Shown: positions 14,199 through 21,758, counted from the stretch's first letter. The stretch is 24,291 nucleotides of DNA from an uncultured Bacilli bacterium (GCA_910586195.1 CAJUHO010000006.1:1-24291); one strand, 5' to 3'. Notes: generated by a model not told the origin, from the sequence alone. Made by a program: numbers and translations.

Positions 14199-14245
14199 AT
14201 ATAAGAAAGCTTAAAGTAGAGTCTGGGAGCATAGAAGGAGATAGT

Positions 14246-14788
14246 ATGAACGAAAGAGTTACGCTAGTATCTTTATTTAATAAAGAAAATAGTAAAAAAA
14301 TTATGGATTTACTTGAGAGAGTGGAACAACCATTATGTAAAGTTCCATATGGAAAAAAATTAGACGATCGAATAGGGGTAGATACTTTGCCATATCACTT
14401 TACTTTATTTGCTTGTTCAATTACAAAAAAAGATGAAATGATGGAGATTTTAGATAATTGGAAATTTATTTCTTTTTCGGTATTAGTTAAATCAATTGAA
14501 ATTATAAAAGGGGCAGAGGATAGTTACGAATTGCGATTTAACATAGAGAATAATAATCATTTATATGAGTTACAGAAATTTATTTATGAAAAAATTCCAA
14601 TAAAGCATTATCAACCAGATGAATTTCATTTTCATATTACGATTCATTGTGATAAAGATTATTATAAAGTATTAAAAATGAAAGAAAAATTAGATAGTAT
14701 TTTTTCTCCGTTTACTTTGCAAGTAGATAAGTTTGGATTATTTGAAATTTATCCTGCTAATCTTGTTAGGGAGTTATCCTCTAAATAA
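14246..14788 (+). CDS. 2H phosphoesterase, LigT / 2'-5' RNA ligase-like
   Basis: A 180-aa protein with the two HxT motifs that define 2H phosphoesterases: H51-F-T53 in LPYHFTLFA and H130-I-T132 in FHFHITIHCD, about 80 residues apart as expected for the two-lobed fold. Members hydrolyse or form 2'-5' or cyclic 2',3' phosphodiester bonds on RNA or nucleotides; the substrate here is unknown. AAGGAG lies 5 bases before the ATG. An 80-base gap separates it from the MFS gene, so the two might be co-transcribed, but no functional link is apparent. Confidence 0.85.
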   Translation: MNERVTLVSLFNKENSKKIMDLLERVEQPLCKVPYGKKLDDRIGVDTLPYHFTLFACSITKKDEMMEILDNWKFISFSVLVKSIEIIKGAEDSYELRFNIENNNHLYELQKFIYEKIPIKHYQPDEFHFHITIHCDKDYYKVLKMKEKLDSIFSPFTLQVDKFGLFEIYPANLVRELSSK

Positions 14789-14868
14789 AATAGGAAAGAA
14801 GTTTTTAATATAGTACTTTCACTTGCTAGAAGCTTTTGTGTTTTATAAATCTTTAAAGGAGTGTTATA

Positions 14869-16053
14869 ATGCATATTTTAAAAAATAAAAATTTAAAGTA
14901 TATATTTTTAATGATTATCTTTTTTAGTATTTCTTTGGGGTTATGGAATAATTTTCGCTTATTATGGTTAGAAGAAAATGGTTTTACTACTAGTGAAATT
15001 GGAAAGCTTATGAGTTTAGCTTCTTTTTTTGGATGTATTTCTATTTTGTTTATTTCTTTAAAAGTCGATATGAATAAAATTAAAAGAATGGTTGAATGGA
15101 CTCTAGTGATAAAGCTTTTGTCCCAATTGGTATTGTTTTTTGGATATTCTTATTTACCGTTAAAAGTAATTGCTATTTTATTTATTTTTGATGTTGCTAG
15201 TTATTCAGTCGGCTTTTTAGGAATTTATCCCTTAATTACGCGAATAGAAAAGAATGAAAATATTTATAGTTATCGTAAATTGACACAATATATTTTTCAA
15301 GATGTTGGAGTGTTAGTAGGGGGAATATTAATAGGAAATTCAATTGGTAATTTTGTATTTTCCTATAATAATTTTTTATTAATTTCTATTTTTTCTTTAT
15401 GTATTGCTTTGGCCTTTTTAGTAGCTGTAAAGTTAGATGAAGGTAGATGCTTAAAAACAGTTGGTTTTCGTGATTTTTTTGAGATATTGAAACATGATAA
15501 AATTCAAGTTTTTTATTTTATTTACTCTATTGTTGGAAATACCTCTTATTATTGTGCTTTGGGGATGCAGATGTTGATTTTAACTAATGTTTTAGACTAT
15601 ACAGTGCAGGATGCTACTTTTTTCTTTTTAATAATGGGAATTATAGCAGATATTTTTGGGATAATTGCTTTAAAAAAATTAACACCTAAAAATGATTATA
15701 TTACTATTTTTTTAAAATTAGGATTTCGTATGATTGGTTATACAGTAGCCTTTATTTTTCCAACTAACAAATTAATATTATTTGCTATTATGATTGCTCT
15801 ATTTACTTCAACTGCTTATGAGAATAGAACAGATGGAATTTATTTTAATCGATTTGATACGGATTATCAGTTGGTCGCTTCTAATATTAGAAATTTAATA
15901 AATAAGTTGGGTGAAACATTAGGATTTTTTTTAGCAGGTTTTTTGTTTCCTTTTGGTGTATCTTGGATTTTTGGCGTTGCAGCTGTTGTTGGTTTTATAC
16001 AGTTGGGAGTAGGATGGTATTTAGTTTATCTTCGTTTACAAATGGATAGATGA
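14869..16053 (+). CDS. MFS-type transporter
   Basis: A 394-aa polytopic membrane protein with about 12 hydrophobic segments in two halves, the size and layout of a major facilitator. Segment 1 is IFLMIIFFSISLGLWNNF. A short charged loop after segment 2 (SLKVDMNKIKRM) sits where MFS proteins carry the A-motif loop. The central cytoplasmic loop is near residues 185-210 (KLDEGRCLKTVGFRDFFEIL). The substrate cannot be read from the sequence; drug, sugar or nucleoside export are all possible. AAAGGAG precedes the ATG. The SDR gene follows after 67 bases with its own promoter-like TGATAAAAT (16087-16095), so they need not be an operon. Confidence 0.87.
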   Translation: MHILKNKNLKYIFLMIIFFSISLGLWNNFRLLWLEENGFTTSEIGKLMSLASFFGCISILFISLKVDMNKIKRMVEWTLVIKLLSQLVLFFGYSYLPLKVIAILFIFDVASYSVGFLGIYPLITRIEKNENIYSYRKLTQYIFQDVGVLVGGILIGNSIGNFVFSYNNFLLISIFSLCIALAFLVAVKLDEGRCLKTVGFRDFFEILKHDKIQVFYFIYSIVGNTSYYCALGMQMLILTNVLDYTVQDATFFFLIMGIIADIFGIIALKKLTPKNDYITIFLKLGFRMIGYTVAFIFPTNKLILFAIMIALFTSTAYENRTDGIYFNRFDTDYQLVASNIRNLINKLGETLGFFLAGFLFPFGVSWIFGVAAVVGFIQLGVGWYLVYLRLQMDR

Positions 16054-16120
16054 TATAGGAAAGAGATGGAATTTGTAGAGAGAATATGATAAAATATAAA
16101 TAGTAGGAGGTATAAGTTTG

Positions 16121-16861
16121 ATGTTAGATGGTAAAGTTGCAATTATAACTGGTGGAACGAGAGGAATCGGATTGGAAACAGTTCGAAAATTTTTAAAAAA
16201 TCATGCAAAGGTCGTTTTGCTTGGTTCAAAAGAAGAAACTGTAAATAAGGCATTAGAAATTTTAAAAAATGAAAATATGAATTATGAGGTTACAGGATTT
16301 TATCCTGATTTAACAGATGAAAATGCGGTTCGAAAAGTCTTTGAAAAGACGAAGGAAAAGTATGGGAAAGTCGATATTTTAGTAAATAATGCAGGGGTGT
16401 CTTCTGCAACACCTATTGATAAATATACAGAGGAAGAGTATGCTAAAATAGCGAATTTAAATATTAAATCTGTATTTATTTGTTCAAAAGTTGCTGTTTC
16501 TTATTTAGAAGAGACGAATGGTGTTATTTTAAATACAAGTTCAATGGTTAGTATTTATGGTCAGCAGTCTGGGGTCATGTATCCCGCTAGCAAGTTTGCT
16601 GTGAATGGTATGACAAAATCTTTGGCGCGCGAACTTGCCCCAAGAGGAATTCGTGTAAATGCAGTAGCACCAGGTATTATTGAAACTGATATGGTGGCTG
16701 CTCTTTCAAAAGAAATGATTGAGCCATTAATAAAAACAATTCCTTTAGGAAGAATTGGTCAGCCAGAAGATATAGCCAATGCTTTTTTGTTTTTAGCTAG
16801 TGACATGGCAAGTTATATAACAGGGGAAATATTGTCAGTAGATGGGTGTGCAAGAAATTAA
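16121..16861 (+). CDS. SDR-family oxidoreductase (FabG-like)
   Basis: A 246-aa classical short-chain dehydrogenase/reductase, probably NADP(H) dependent. Visible are the nucleotide-binding TGGTRGIG (10-17), DILVNNAGV, the catalytic Ser in LNTSSMVS, the Y-x3-K motif in YPASKFAVNG, and the PG motif in VAPGIIETDM. The C-terminal YITGEILSVDGC is typical of FabG-like enzymes. The gene is not in a fatty-acid synthesis cluster, so the true substrate may be another 3-keto or sugar compound. AGGAGG at 16105-16110 fits ATG 16121 or a TTG at 16118; I prefer the ATG. A hairpin terminator follows. Confidence 0.94.
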   Translation: MLDGKVAIITGGTRGIGLETVRKFLKNHAKVVLLGSKEETVNKALEILKNENMNYEVTGFYPDLTDENAVRKVFEKTKEKYGKVDILVNNAGVSSATPIDKYTEEEYAKIANLNIKSVFICSKVAVSYLEETNGVILNTSSMVSIYGQQSGVMYPASKFAVNGMTKSLARELAPRGIRVNAVAPGIIETDMVAALSKEMIEPLIKTIPLGRIGQPEDIANAFLFLASDMASYITGEILSVDGCARN

Positions 16862-16881
16862 AATAGATTATCTTATGTTAG

Positions 16882-16908
16882 GAACCTTTTCATAGGTTCT
16901 TATTTTTT
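16882..16908 (+). terminator. Rho-independent terminator of the SDR gene
   Basis: GAACCT (16882-16887) pairs with AGGTTC (16894-16899), 6-base loop, followed by TTATTTTTTT. Confidence 0.75.
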
Positions 16909-16961
16909 TGTGTAGGAATTTTGGGGATTTTATTATATAATAATAGATAGGAGGTAGTCTT

Positions 16962-17057
16962 ATGAAAAACTATTATATTGATTTGGGGTCTTCTACAATA
17001 AAGGTGTATTGTCATGATATTTTGATTCTGAAAAAGGAATTAGTAAAGAAAATTTAG
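16962..17057 (+). pseudogene. 5' fragment of a frameshifted Ppx/GppA-like gene
   Basis: ATG 16962, with AGGAGG upstream, opens a 31-codon frame reading MKNYYIDLGSSTIKVYCHD and stopping at TAG 17055. IDLGSSTIKVY is the phosphate-1 loop of the actin/Hsp70/Ppx ATPase fold, exactly what the downstream open frame (17102-17812) lacks. The downstream frame is the -1 frame and is open from 17018, so the two overlap over 17018-17057. A single missing A in the A5 run at 17031-17035 would explain the break. A -1 slip on GAAAAAG is the other explanation. Together they would make a protein of about 283 aa. Confidence 0.75.
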
Positions 17058-17101
17058 GGGAGTTATGTAAATATTTTGAGAAAATAAAATCTAAATATGA
17101 T

Positions 17102-17812
17102 TTGAAATATTATAATACATTTATTTATGCTACAGGGATTTTTAGAAACCTTATTTTTGAGAGAAAACAAGATTTGGTTAAGTTGTTTAATGATCAATTT
17201 GATTTGCATTTTAATATTATTAGTCATGGTATTGAGAATTATTATTTAACGAAGGCTATGGAAAATGATTATAATGGTAAAAAAGTTTTAATTATTAATA
17301 TGGGTGGAAAAACAACTGAATTAGTAACCTTTGTAGGAGCTAGAATAATAGATACTAAGAATTTAAAGTTGGGTGTTGCAGATTTACTAAATCATTTTGA
17401 TAGGGTTAATGAGGAGTATAGTGGAAATACAGTAGAGGAAATGGAAGACTTCGTGAAGGTGCAGCTTGGTGATTTTTCTTTAGATACAGATTATGATTGT
17501 GCAATTTTTACGGGTGGAGAGGAAAGATTCGAATTATTAACAGGCTTCCATTTAGTAGAAAACACTTTATTTCATGATAATATTCATAAATATATGTTGA
17601 GTTTAGAAGATTATGTTAAGGGAACGGAAAGAGTATTTTATAAGGTTTCATTAAAGGAATTATATGAATTAATGCCTTTTAATCCAAAATGGATGGATGG
17701 AGCACGTAGTGGTGCTATTATTCCTTTGGTGTTATTTAAAATGGCTAATGTTAAATGGATAATACCTTCTGATTTGAATTTAATAAATGGTGTTGTAAAT
17801 GATTTAAAGTAG
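17102..17812 (+). CDS. Ppx/GppA-like (actin-fold ATPase) protein, main part, out of frame with its N-terminus
   Basis: The open frame gives 236 aa from TTG 17102, but homology-like sequence continues upstream to about 17018. Motifs of the Ppx/GppA type acetate-kinase/actin fold are visible: GKKVLIINMGGKTTELVTF (phosphate-2), CAIFTGGEERFELL (adenosine-type loop) and the C-terminal WMDGARSGAIIPLVLF followed by IIPSDLNLINGVV, as in exopolyphosphatase/guanosine pentaphosphatase ends. No Shine-Dalgarno stands before 17102, so this is not an independent start; the natural start is ATG 16962 in the other frame. If functional it would hydrolyse polyphosphate or pppGpp-like substrates; if not, it is a recent pseudogene. 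Next gene: ogt, 17 bases downstream. Confidence 0.75.
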   Translation: MKYYNTFIYATGIFRNLIFERKQDLVKLFNDQFDLHFNIISHGIENYYLTKAMENDYNGKKVLIINMGGKTTELVTFVGARIIDTKNLKLGVADLLNHFDRVNEEYSGNTVEEMEDFVKVQLGDFSLDTDYDCAIFTGGEERFELLTGFHLVENTLFHDNIHKYMLSLEDYVKGTERVFYKVSLKELYELMPFNPKWMDGARSGAIIPLVLFKMANVKWIIPSDLNLINGVVNDLK

Positions 17813-17829
17813 AAGTAGGAGAAAGTGAC

Positions 17830-18372
17830 ATGGTTTATAAATGGATATATAAAACTCCTGAAAAATTTGATGATATGCTTATGAATAGTGATGGTAAATA
17901 TTTAATAGGACTTTGTTTTTTGAATTCTAAAGATGTTTTGAAACATATAGTGGATTGTCCACTGAAACAATTGCCCATTTTTAAACAGACGAGTAGGTGG
18001 TTGGATATTTATTTTAGTGGACAAAATCCGGATTTTATACCAGAATATAAGATTGATAATATAACGCCTTTTAGAAGAGAAGTCATTGATATCGTGAATA
18101 AAATTCCTTTTGGTTGTACACTAACATATAGTGATATTTCTAAAATAATTGCTAAAAATAGAAAAATAGAAAGAATGTCATCTCAAGCAGTAGGAGGAGC
18201 GGTAGGCTGGAATCCTATTTGCATTATTATTCCATGTCATCGTGTGGTTGGAACAAATGGAAATTTAACAGGCTATGGAGGAGGAATTAAAAATAAATTG
18301 GCATTATTAAATCATGAAAAAAATGATATGAGTAAATATTTTATTCCCCAAAAAGGTAGTAGAGCATTATGA
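17830..18372 (+). CDS. ogt: Methylated-DNA--[protein]-cysteine S-methyltransferase
   Basis: A 180-aa suicide repair protein that takes the methyl group from O6-methylguanine onto its active Cys. The signature IIIPCHRVVG places the acceptor at Cys136. The DNA-binding helix-turn-helix is MSSQAVGGAVGWNP (116-129), with Gln where many homologues carry the Arg finger, a variant I believe is common in clostridial-type proteins. The N-terminal RNase H-like domain is weakly conserved, as usual. AGGAG is 9 bases before the ATG. The stop overlaps the ATG of the 3-methyladenine glycosylase (ATGA, 18369-18372), so the two alkylation-repair enzymes are made together. Confidence 0.96.
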   Translation: MVYKWIYKTPEKFDDMLMNSDGKYLIGLCFLNSKDVLKHIVDCPLKQLPIFKQTSRWLDIYFSGQNPDFIPEYKIDNITPFRREVIDIVNKIPFGCTLTYSDISKIIAKNRKIERMSSQAVGGAVGWNPICIIIPCHRVVGTNGNLTGYGGGIKNKLALLNHEKNDMSKYFIPQKGSRAL

Positions 18373-18926
18373 AAAAAATAAGATGTGCTTGGTGTAATTT
18401 AGATAATCCTCTTTATATTGAATATCATGATAACGAGTGGGGAGTTATTAATTTTGATGATCATTATTTATTGGAGATGCTAATATTAGAGTCCTTTCAG
18501 GCTGGCCTGTCTTGGGAGTGTGTGTTAAATAAAAGAGAAAGTTTTCGTTTAGCATATGATAATTTTAATTTAGATAAAATTTGTTCTTATGATGAGAAAA
18601 AGATAGACGAGTTACTACAAAATAAAAATATTATTCGAAATAGACTTAAAATAAAAGCAAGTATTAACAATGCTATTATATTTAAAAAAATTCAAGAAGA
18701 GTTTGGTAGTTTTGGTAATTATTTAAATTCTTATACTAATGGCAAAAATTTTTATGAGACTGATAGGGTAAGTAGTGATTTATCAGATAAGATTTCTAAT
18801 GATTTAGAAAAACGAGGAATGAAATTTGTAGGTACAGTTATTATATATTCTTATTTACAAGCAATTGGGGTTATTTATTCACATGATAAGGAATGCTTTA
18901 TGTATTTTGATAAATCGAATGTATAA
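18369..18926 (+). CDS. tag: DNA-3-methyladenine glycosylase I
   Basis: A 185-aa base-excision enzyme that removes 3-methyladenine from DNA. The TagI zinc-snap residues are all present: C6 in RCAWC, H20 in EYHDNEWG, and H172/C176 in YSHDKEC. The helix-hairpin region LLEMLILESFQAGLSWECVL carries the conserved Glu41 and Trp49 that recognise the base. Length matches the family (about 187 aa). It is translationally coupled to ogt by a 4-base overlap, giving a dedicated alkylation-damage operon. A 10-bp perfect palindrome begins at its stop codon. Confidence 0.96.
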   Translation: MKKIRCAWCNLDNPLYIEYHDNEWGVINFDDHYLLEMLILESFQAGLSWECVLNKRESFRLAYDNFNLDKICSYDEKKIDELLQNKNIIRNRLKIKASINNAIIFKKIQEEFGSFGNYLNSYTNGKNFYETDRVSSDLSDKISNDLEKRGMKFVGTVIIYSYLQAIGVIYSHDKECFMYFDKSNV

Positions 18927-18957
18927 TACATTTGATTTTTTCTATTGTGTATTATAC
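18921..18957. repeat. Perfect 10-bp inverted repeat after tag
   Basis: GTATAATACA (18921-18930) and TGTATTATAC (18948-18957) are exact reverse complements with a 17-base T-rich loop. No T-run follows the right arm, so termination is doubtful. It abuts an extended -10 promoter (TGATATAAT, 18959-18967) and may be an operator or an RNA-stabilising hairpin. Confidence 0.55.
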
Positions 18958-18958
18958 G

Positions 18959-18967
18959 TGATATAAT
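18959..18967 (+). promoter_or_regulatory. Extended -10 promoter (TGATATAAT) for the Nudix operon
   Basis: TG, one base, and perfect TATAAT, 48 bases before the Nudix gene ATG. The -35 zone is occupied by the 10-bp palindrome, so a bound protein could control it. Confidence 0.5.
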
Positions 18968-19015
18968 AAATAGTAGGGAGTAAGAGAATTTTGAGAAAAT
19001 ATGAGGTGGATATAA

Positions 19016-19501
19016 ATGAGTTATATTAATTTTTTAAGACAATATGTAGGACATGAGCCTATTTTAACAGCAGGGGTATGTTTATTTATATTTAATGATA
19101 AAAAACAGATTCTCATGCAATTAAGAACAGATTATAAGCAATGGGGATTTCCTGGGGGTTCCATGGAATTAGGGGAACGTTTTGAAGATGTTGCTAAAAG
19201 AGAGTTGAAAGAGGAGACAAACTTAAATGTCATTGATTTAAAATTAGTTCAAGTGTTATCTGGAAAGGAAACTTATAGAGAATATCCAAATGGAGATAAG
19301 CTTTATGATATTACAGCAGTTTTCGTTGTGACAAAGTATAGTGGAAATTTAAAAATTAATGATGATGAATCAAAGGAACTTGCTTGGTTTTCTATTGATA
19401 ATATTCCTAGTAATATAACCTCCCATACTAGAAATTATTTAGAGAAGTATGGAGATATATTAGAAAAATCATTATCTGTTTATTCTGATAATGTAGTTTA
19501 A
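19016..19501 (+). CDS. Nudix hydrolase
   Basis: A 161-aa pyrophosphohydrolase. The Nudix box is complete: G48-x5-E54-x7-R62-E63-L-x-E66-E67 in GGSMELGERFEDVAKREL and the following residues, with the catalytic helix intact. The N-terminal strand VCLFIFNDKKQILMQLR and the C-terminal AWFSIDNIP are typical. Likely substrates are nucleoside diphosphates linked to another moiety, including damaged or non-canonical dNTPs. GAGGTGG precedes the ATG. The next gene, a deaminase fusion, starts 39 bases later without a terminator, so they appear to be an operon and may act together in nucleotide clean-up or conversion. Confidence 0.94.
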   Translation: MSYINFLRQYVGHEPILTAGVCLFIFNDKKQILMQLRTDYKQWGFPGGSMELGERFEDVAKRELKEETNLNVIDLKLVQVLSGKETYREYPNGDKLYDITAVFVVTKYSGNLKINDDESKELAWFSIDNIPSNITSHTRNYLEKYGDILEKSLSVYSDNVV

Positions 19502-19540
19502 TTATGTATGAGGTTATGAATAAAAATTTAGGAGATGAAA

Positions 19541-20410
19541 ATGATGACTGACGAGCAATATATTGATATAGCAATAGAGATTAGTAAAAATGCTAAATAT
19601 CCTTATGGTGCTATTGTTGTTAAAGATGGAGAAATAATTGGTAGAAGTGATGATAGAACTTTAATGGAAACAAGTATGTATTCTCATGCTGAATTAGAAG
19701 CAATAGAAAGTGCCTCCCAAAATAAAAGTCTTTATGGAGATTTAAAAGGAGCAGAAATGTATGTATCTTGTGAACCATGTATGATGTGTATGGGAGCAAT
19801 ACTATATGAAGAATTTAAAAAGCTAGTATATGCTGCTACACTACAAGATAGTAATGACAATTATTGTTCTGAGATGGTTACTGATATAGATGAATTAGTA
19901 AAATACTCTAAGAGTAAAATGGAGATAGTAAAAGAATTACATAGAGGAAAAGCCGTTGAGGTATTAAAGAATCATAAAGATAAAATTAAAAATAGAATTT
20001 TAGTAACAGGGGCGGTATTAGTGTCTGATGAATCTTCGAAAGATGTTTATAAAAACATAAACTCTATAATAGGTGAATGTAATTTTAAAAATGTTCCCAT
20101 AGAAATTTATAGTCCACTAGATACAATGAATTTTACTGGTAATGATTACGAAAGATATGAAAGAGCAATGAATATTTTAAAAGATACAAGTATTGTTATA
20201 GCAGAAATGAGTAGTATTTCTACAGGACAGGGAATGGAATTACAAGAAGCGATTCGTTTAAATATTCCTATATTAGTTATAGCTAAATCTGGAAGTAAAA
20301 TATCAGGATTAGTGAAAGGATGTAAGAATGTTAAAGAGATCATTTATTATGATGATATTTATTCCATTAGAGATGAAATACTGAAATTTATCGAGCTGCA
20401 ATTTAAATGA
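19541..20410 (+). CDS. Deaminase - nucleoside 2-deoxyribosyltransferase-like fusion
   Basis: A 289-aa two-domain protein. Residues 1-145 are a zinc deaminase of the cytidine/adenosine-deaminase superfamily: H49-A-E51 supplies the zinc His and proton-shuttling Glu, and CEPCMMCMG has C80 and C83. Residues 151-289 are Rossmann-like: RILVTGAVLVSD, IEIYSPLD, then AEMSSISTGQGMELQEA (221-237) and IPILVIAKSG, the layout of nucleoside 2-deoxyribosyltransferases, with E233 as nucleophile candidate. One chain might therefore deaminate a base or nucleoside and then cleave or exchange the glycosidic bond. I choose ATG 19541 (or 19544) because TAGGAG (19529-19534) is 6-9 bases away; ATG 19535 is too close. 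Substrate unknown. Confidence 0.82.
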   Translation: MMTDEQYIDIAIEISKNAKYPYGAIVVKDGEIIGRSDDRTLMETSMYSHAELEAIESASQNKSLYGDLKGAEMYVSCEPCMMCMGAILYEEFKKLVYAATLQDSNDNYCSEMVTDIDELVKYSKSKMEIVKELHRGKAVEVLKNHKDKIKNRILVTGAVLVSDESSKDVYKNINSIIGECNFKNVPIEIYSPLDTMNFTGNDYERYERAMNILKDTSIVIAEMSSISTGQGMELQEAIRLNIPILVIAKSGSKISGLVKGCKNVKEIIYYDDIYSIRDEILKFIELQFK

Positions 20411-20439
20411 GAATATCCACAACTTTTTAAAAAGAGTTT

Positions 20440-20628
20440 GTTCTTTTCTATGAGCACTTTTACAATTTCAAATATTTTTTTATCATTAAATGTTTTAACA
20501 ATGGAACAAACAGAATTTCCTTTTACATATGAGTCAAGTATTCTTTTTACAACTTTGCTTTTTAAATCGTTTATAACAAGTTCTTTATTTATCTTGTCAT
20601 ATCCTAAGGGAACCTTTCCGCTAAATGT
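20440..20628 (-). pseudogene. Remnant of a large serine recombinase (recombinase domain)
   Basis: Reading the minus strand from 20628 gives SGKVPLGYDKINKELVIND followed by KSKVVKRILDSYVKGNS and VCSIVKTFND. This is the start of the recombinase domain of large serine integrases; compare KLPLGYKRDE and IRRIFNLYLKGYS in the intact integrase at 10736-12415. A stop (TAG at 20631-20629) precedes it, no catalytic domain is present, and similarity fades below about 20460, so it is a broken fragment. It fills the 335-base gap between the deaminase fusion and the next gene. Confidence 0.72.
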
Positions 20629-20745
20629 CTACCACGTACATAATGGCATCAATTGATATATTTGAATTATTATAGTTTTTTCTAATGATATAGATTTATA
20701 TAAAAAAAAGATTATAATAGATTTACTTATTAGGAGGCTACGGCT

Positions 20746-21309
20746 ATGAAAGAAATAGTAAAGTATAATATTATAAATTATGAATTAATTAAAATTAGAA
20801 AAAATACACCTATATTAGAATATTTAAAAAGAAATAATTTTTCTTTCAGACTAAAACAAGTTACACCGAAAACATTAGAGCAATTAAAAATTTCTGATAA
20901 TTTTATTGATATGGAATATGGGAATTTTATTGCTGGTTATGGACAACTAAAAGGTAATGATTTTAGATCTAGCGGAGGTTTGAAAATTTCTGATCCTCAA
21001 GAAAATATTAGAGGTTCATTTATTATTGAGGATAAAAGAATAATATATGATGTAGTTCAACCTTTTTATGAAGAAAGAGATTCGTTTGTATATGGTAGTG
21101 GACCGGAGTTTTATACAAGTATGCCAATGTTAGATATATTAAAAGAAGAATTAAATAGAAAAAGACAATATTTGATTTATATGGGGCAAAAATTAAATGG
21201 TTGTAGGTTAGAAGAACAATTCGATGAAGTATCTAAAAGTGAGTTATTAGAATACGCACAAAATCGTGAAAAGGGAGAATATATTTTAAATAAAATAAGA
21301 TATTATTAA
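20746..21309 (+). CDS. Hypothetical protein, 187 aa
   Basis: I do not recognise it. It is soluble and mixed alpha/beta; the centre is rich in Gly/Phe/Tyr (YGNFIAGYGQLKGNDFRSSG, about 59-78; YGSGPEFYTSMPM, about 116-128), and the C-terminus is helical and charged. There is no signal peptide. TTAGGAGG gives a strong ribosome binding site 9-10 bases before the ATG, and TATAAT at 20713-20718 is a likely -10. It lies between two eroded stretches (serine-recombinase remnant on the left, orphan terminator on the right), so it may be leftover cargo of a lost element. That is inference. Confidence 0.7.
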   Translation: MKEIVKYNIINYELIKIRKNTPILEYLKRNNFSFRLKQVTPKTLEQLKISDNFIDMEYGNFIAGYGQLKGNDFRSSGGLKISDPQENIRGSFIIEDKRIIYDVVQPFYEERDSFVYGSGPEFYTSMPMLDILKEELNRKRQYLIYMGQKLNGCRLEEQFDEVSKSELLEYAQNREKGEYILNKIRYY

Positions 21310-21530
21310 TATGTTAAACGATATTTTAATAACACACTACCAAGTTGGATAAACCAACTAGTATTGTTTATTCGCTTGATACTACTACCATTGATAATCT
21401 TTTGTGTAGTATGGCAAAATTCACATATAAACTCAATACGTTGTTTAAATTGCTTTCCATTTCTAATTCTTGCGTAGTAAACTTTGTCATAAAAATCACA
21501 CCCTTTCTTTGCTAATTCTTTTGTAAACAC

Positions 21531-21557
21531 AAAAAAAATCAACCCGAACGGATTGAT
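21531..21557 (-). terminator. Orphan minus-strand terminator
   Basis: On the minus strand ATCAAtCC (21557-21550) pairs with GGgTTGAT (21545-21538) around GTTC, followed by eight T (the A-run at 21531-21538). There is no intact minus-strand gene to its right, so the gene it served is gone or degraded. Confidence 0.65.
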
Positions 21558-21684
21558 ATGTATCTCAAGTTCAAACTATAAAAGTTCGACCAGAAACGTC
21601 AATGGAGCGATAACAAAGGTTATTTAAAACTCCTAAAGTAAAACTAGTAAATAACCAATTTCTAAAACATCTACCAATATTTTT

Positions 21685-21705
21685 AATAAATGATAACCAT
21701 TTATT
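21685..21705. promoter_or_regulatory. Palindrome overlapping the -35 of the AAA+ promoter
   Basis: AATAAATG (21685-21692) and CATTTATT (21698-21705) are perfect 8-bp arms with a 5-base centre. The right arm overlaps the first two bases of the -35 hexamer, a classic repressor position. The regulator is unknown. Confidence 0.45.
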
Positions 21706-21732
21706 GATACTTTTACCATTTTATGCTATAGT
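21704..21732 (+). promoter_or_regulatory. Sigma-A type promoter of the AAA+ operon
   Basis: TTGATA (21704-21709), exactly 17 bases, TATAGT (21727-21732), 26 bases before the ATG at 21759. Confidence 0.65.
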
Positions 21733-21758
21733 ATGACCTAATTTCAAGAGGTGTAATA

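Larger units (their letters stand above)
21310..21758. other. Eroded intergenic region
   Basis: No convincing gene is seen in these 449 bases. A 78-codon minus-strand frame (21542-21306) contains a CEFC pair but has no ribosome binding site I trust; a second minus-strand frame starting MTKFTTQELEME near 21500 is only about 40 codons. AGTTGG-ATAAA-CCAACT (21343-21359) is a perfect hairpin. A minus-strand terminator at 21531-21557 has no intact gene before it. The right end holds the promoter and palindrome of the AAA+ operon. Confidence 0.5.

Noticed and set aside
20438..20656. 72-codon plus-strand hydrophobic frame
   Set aside because: No ribosome binding site, and the opposite strand carries recognisable serine-recombinase sequence.
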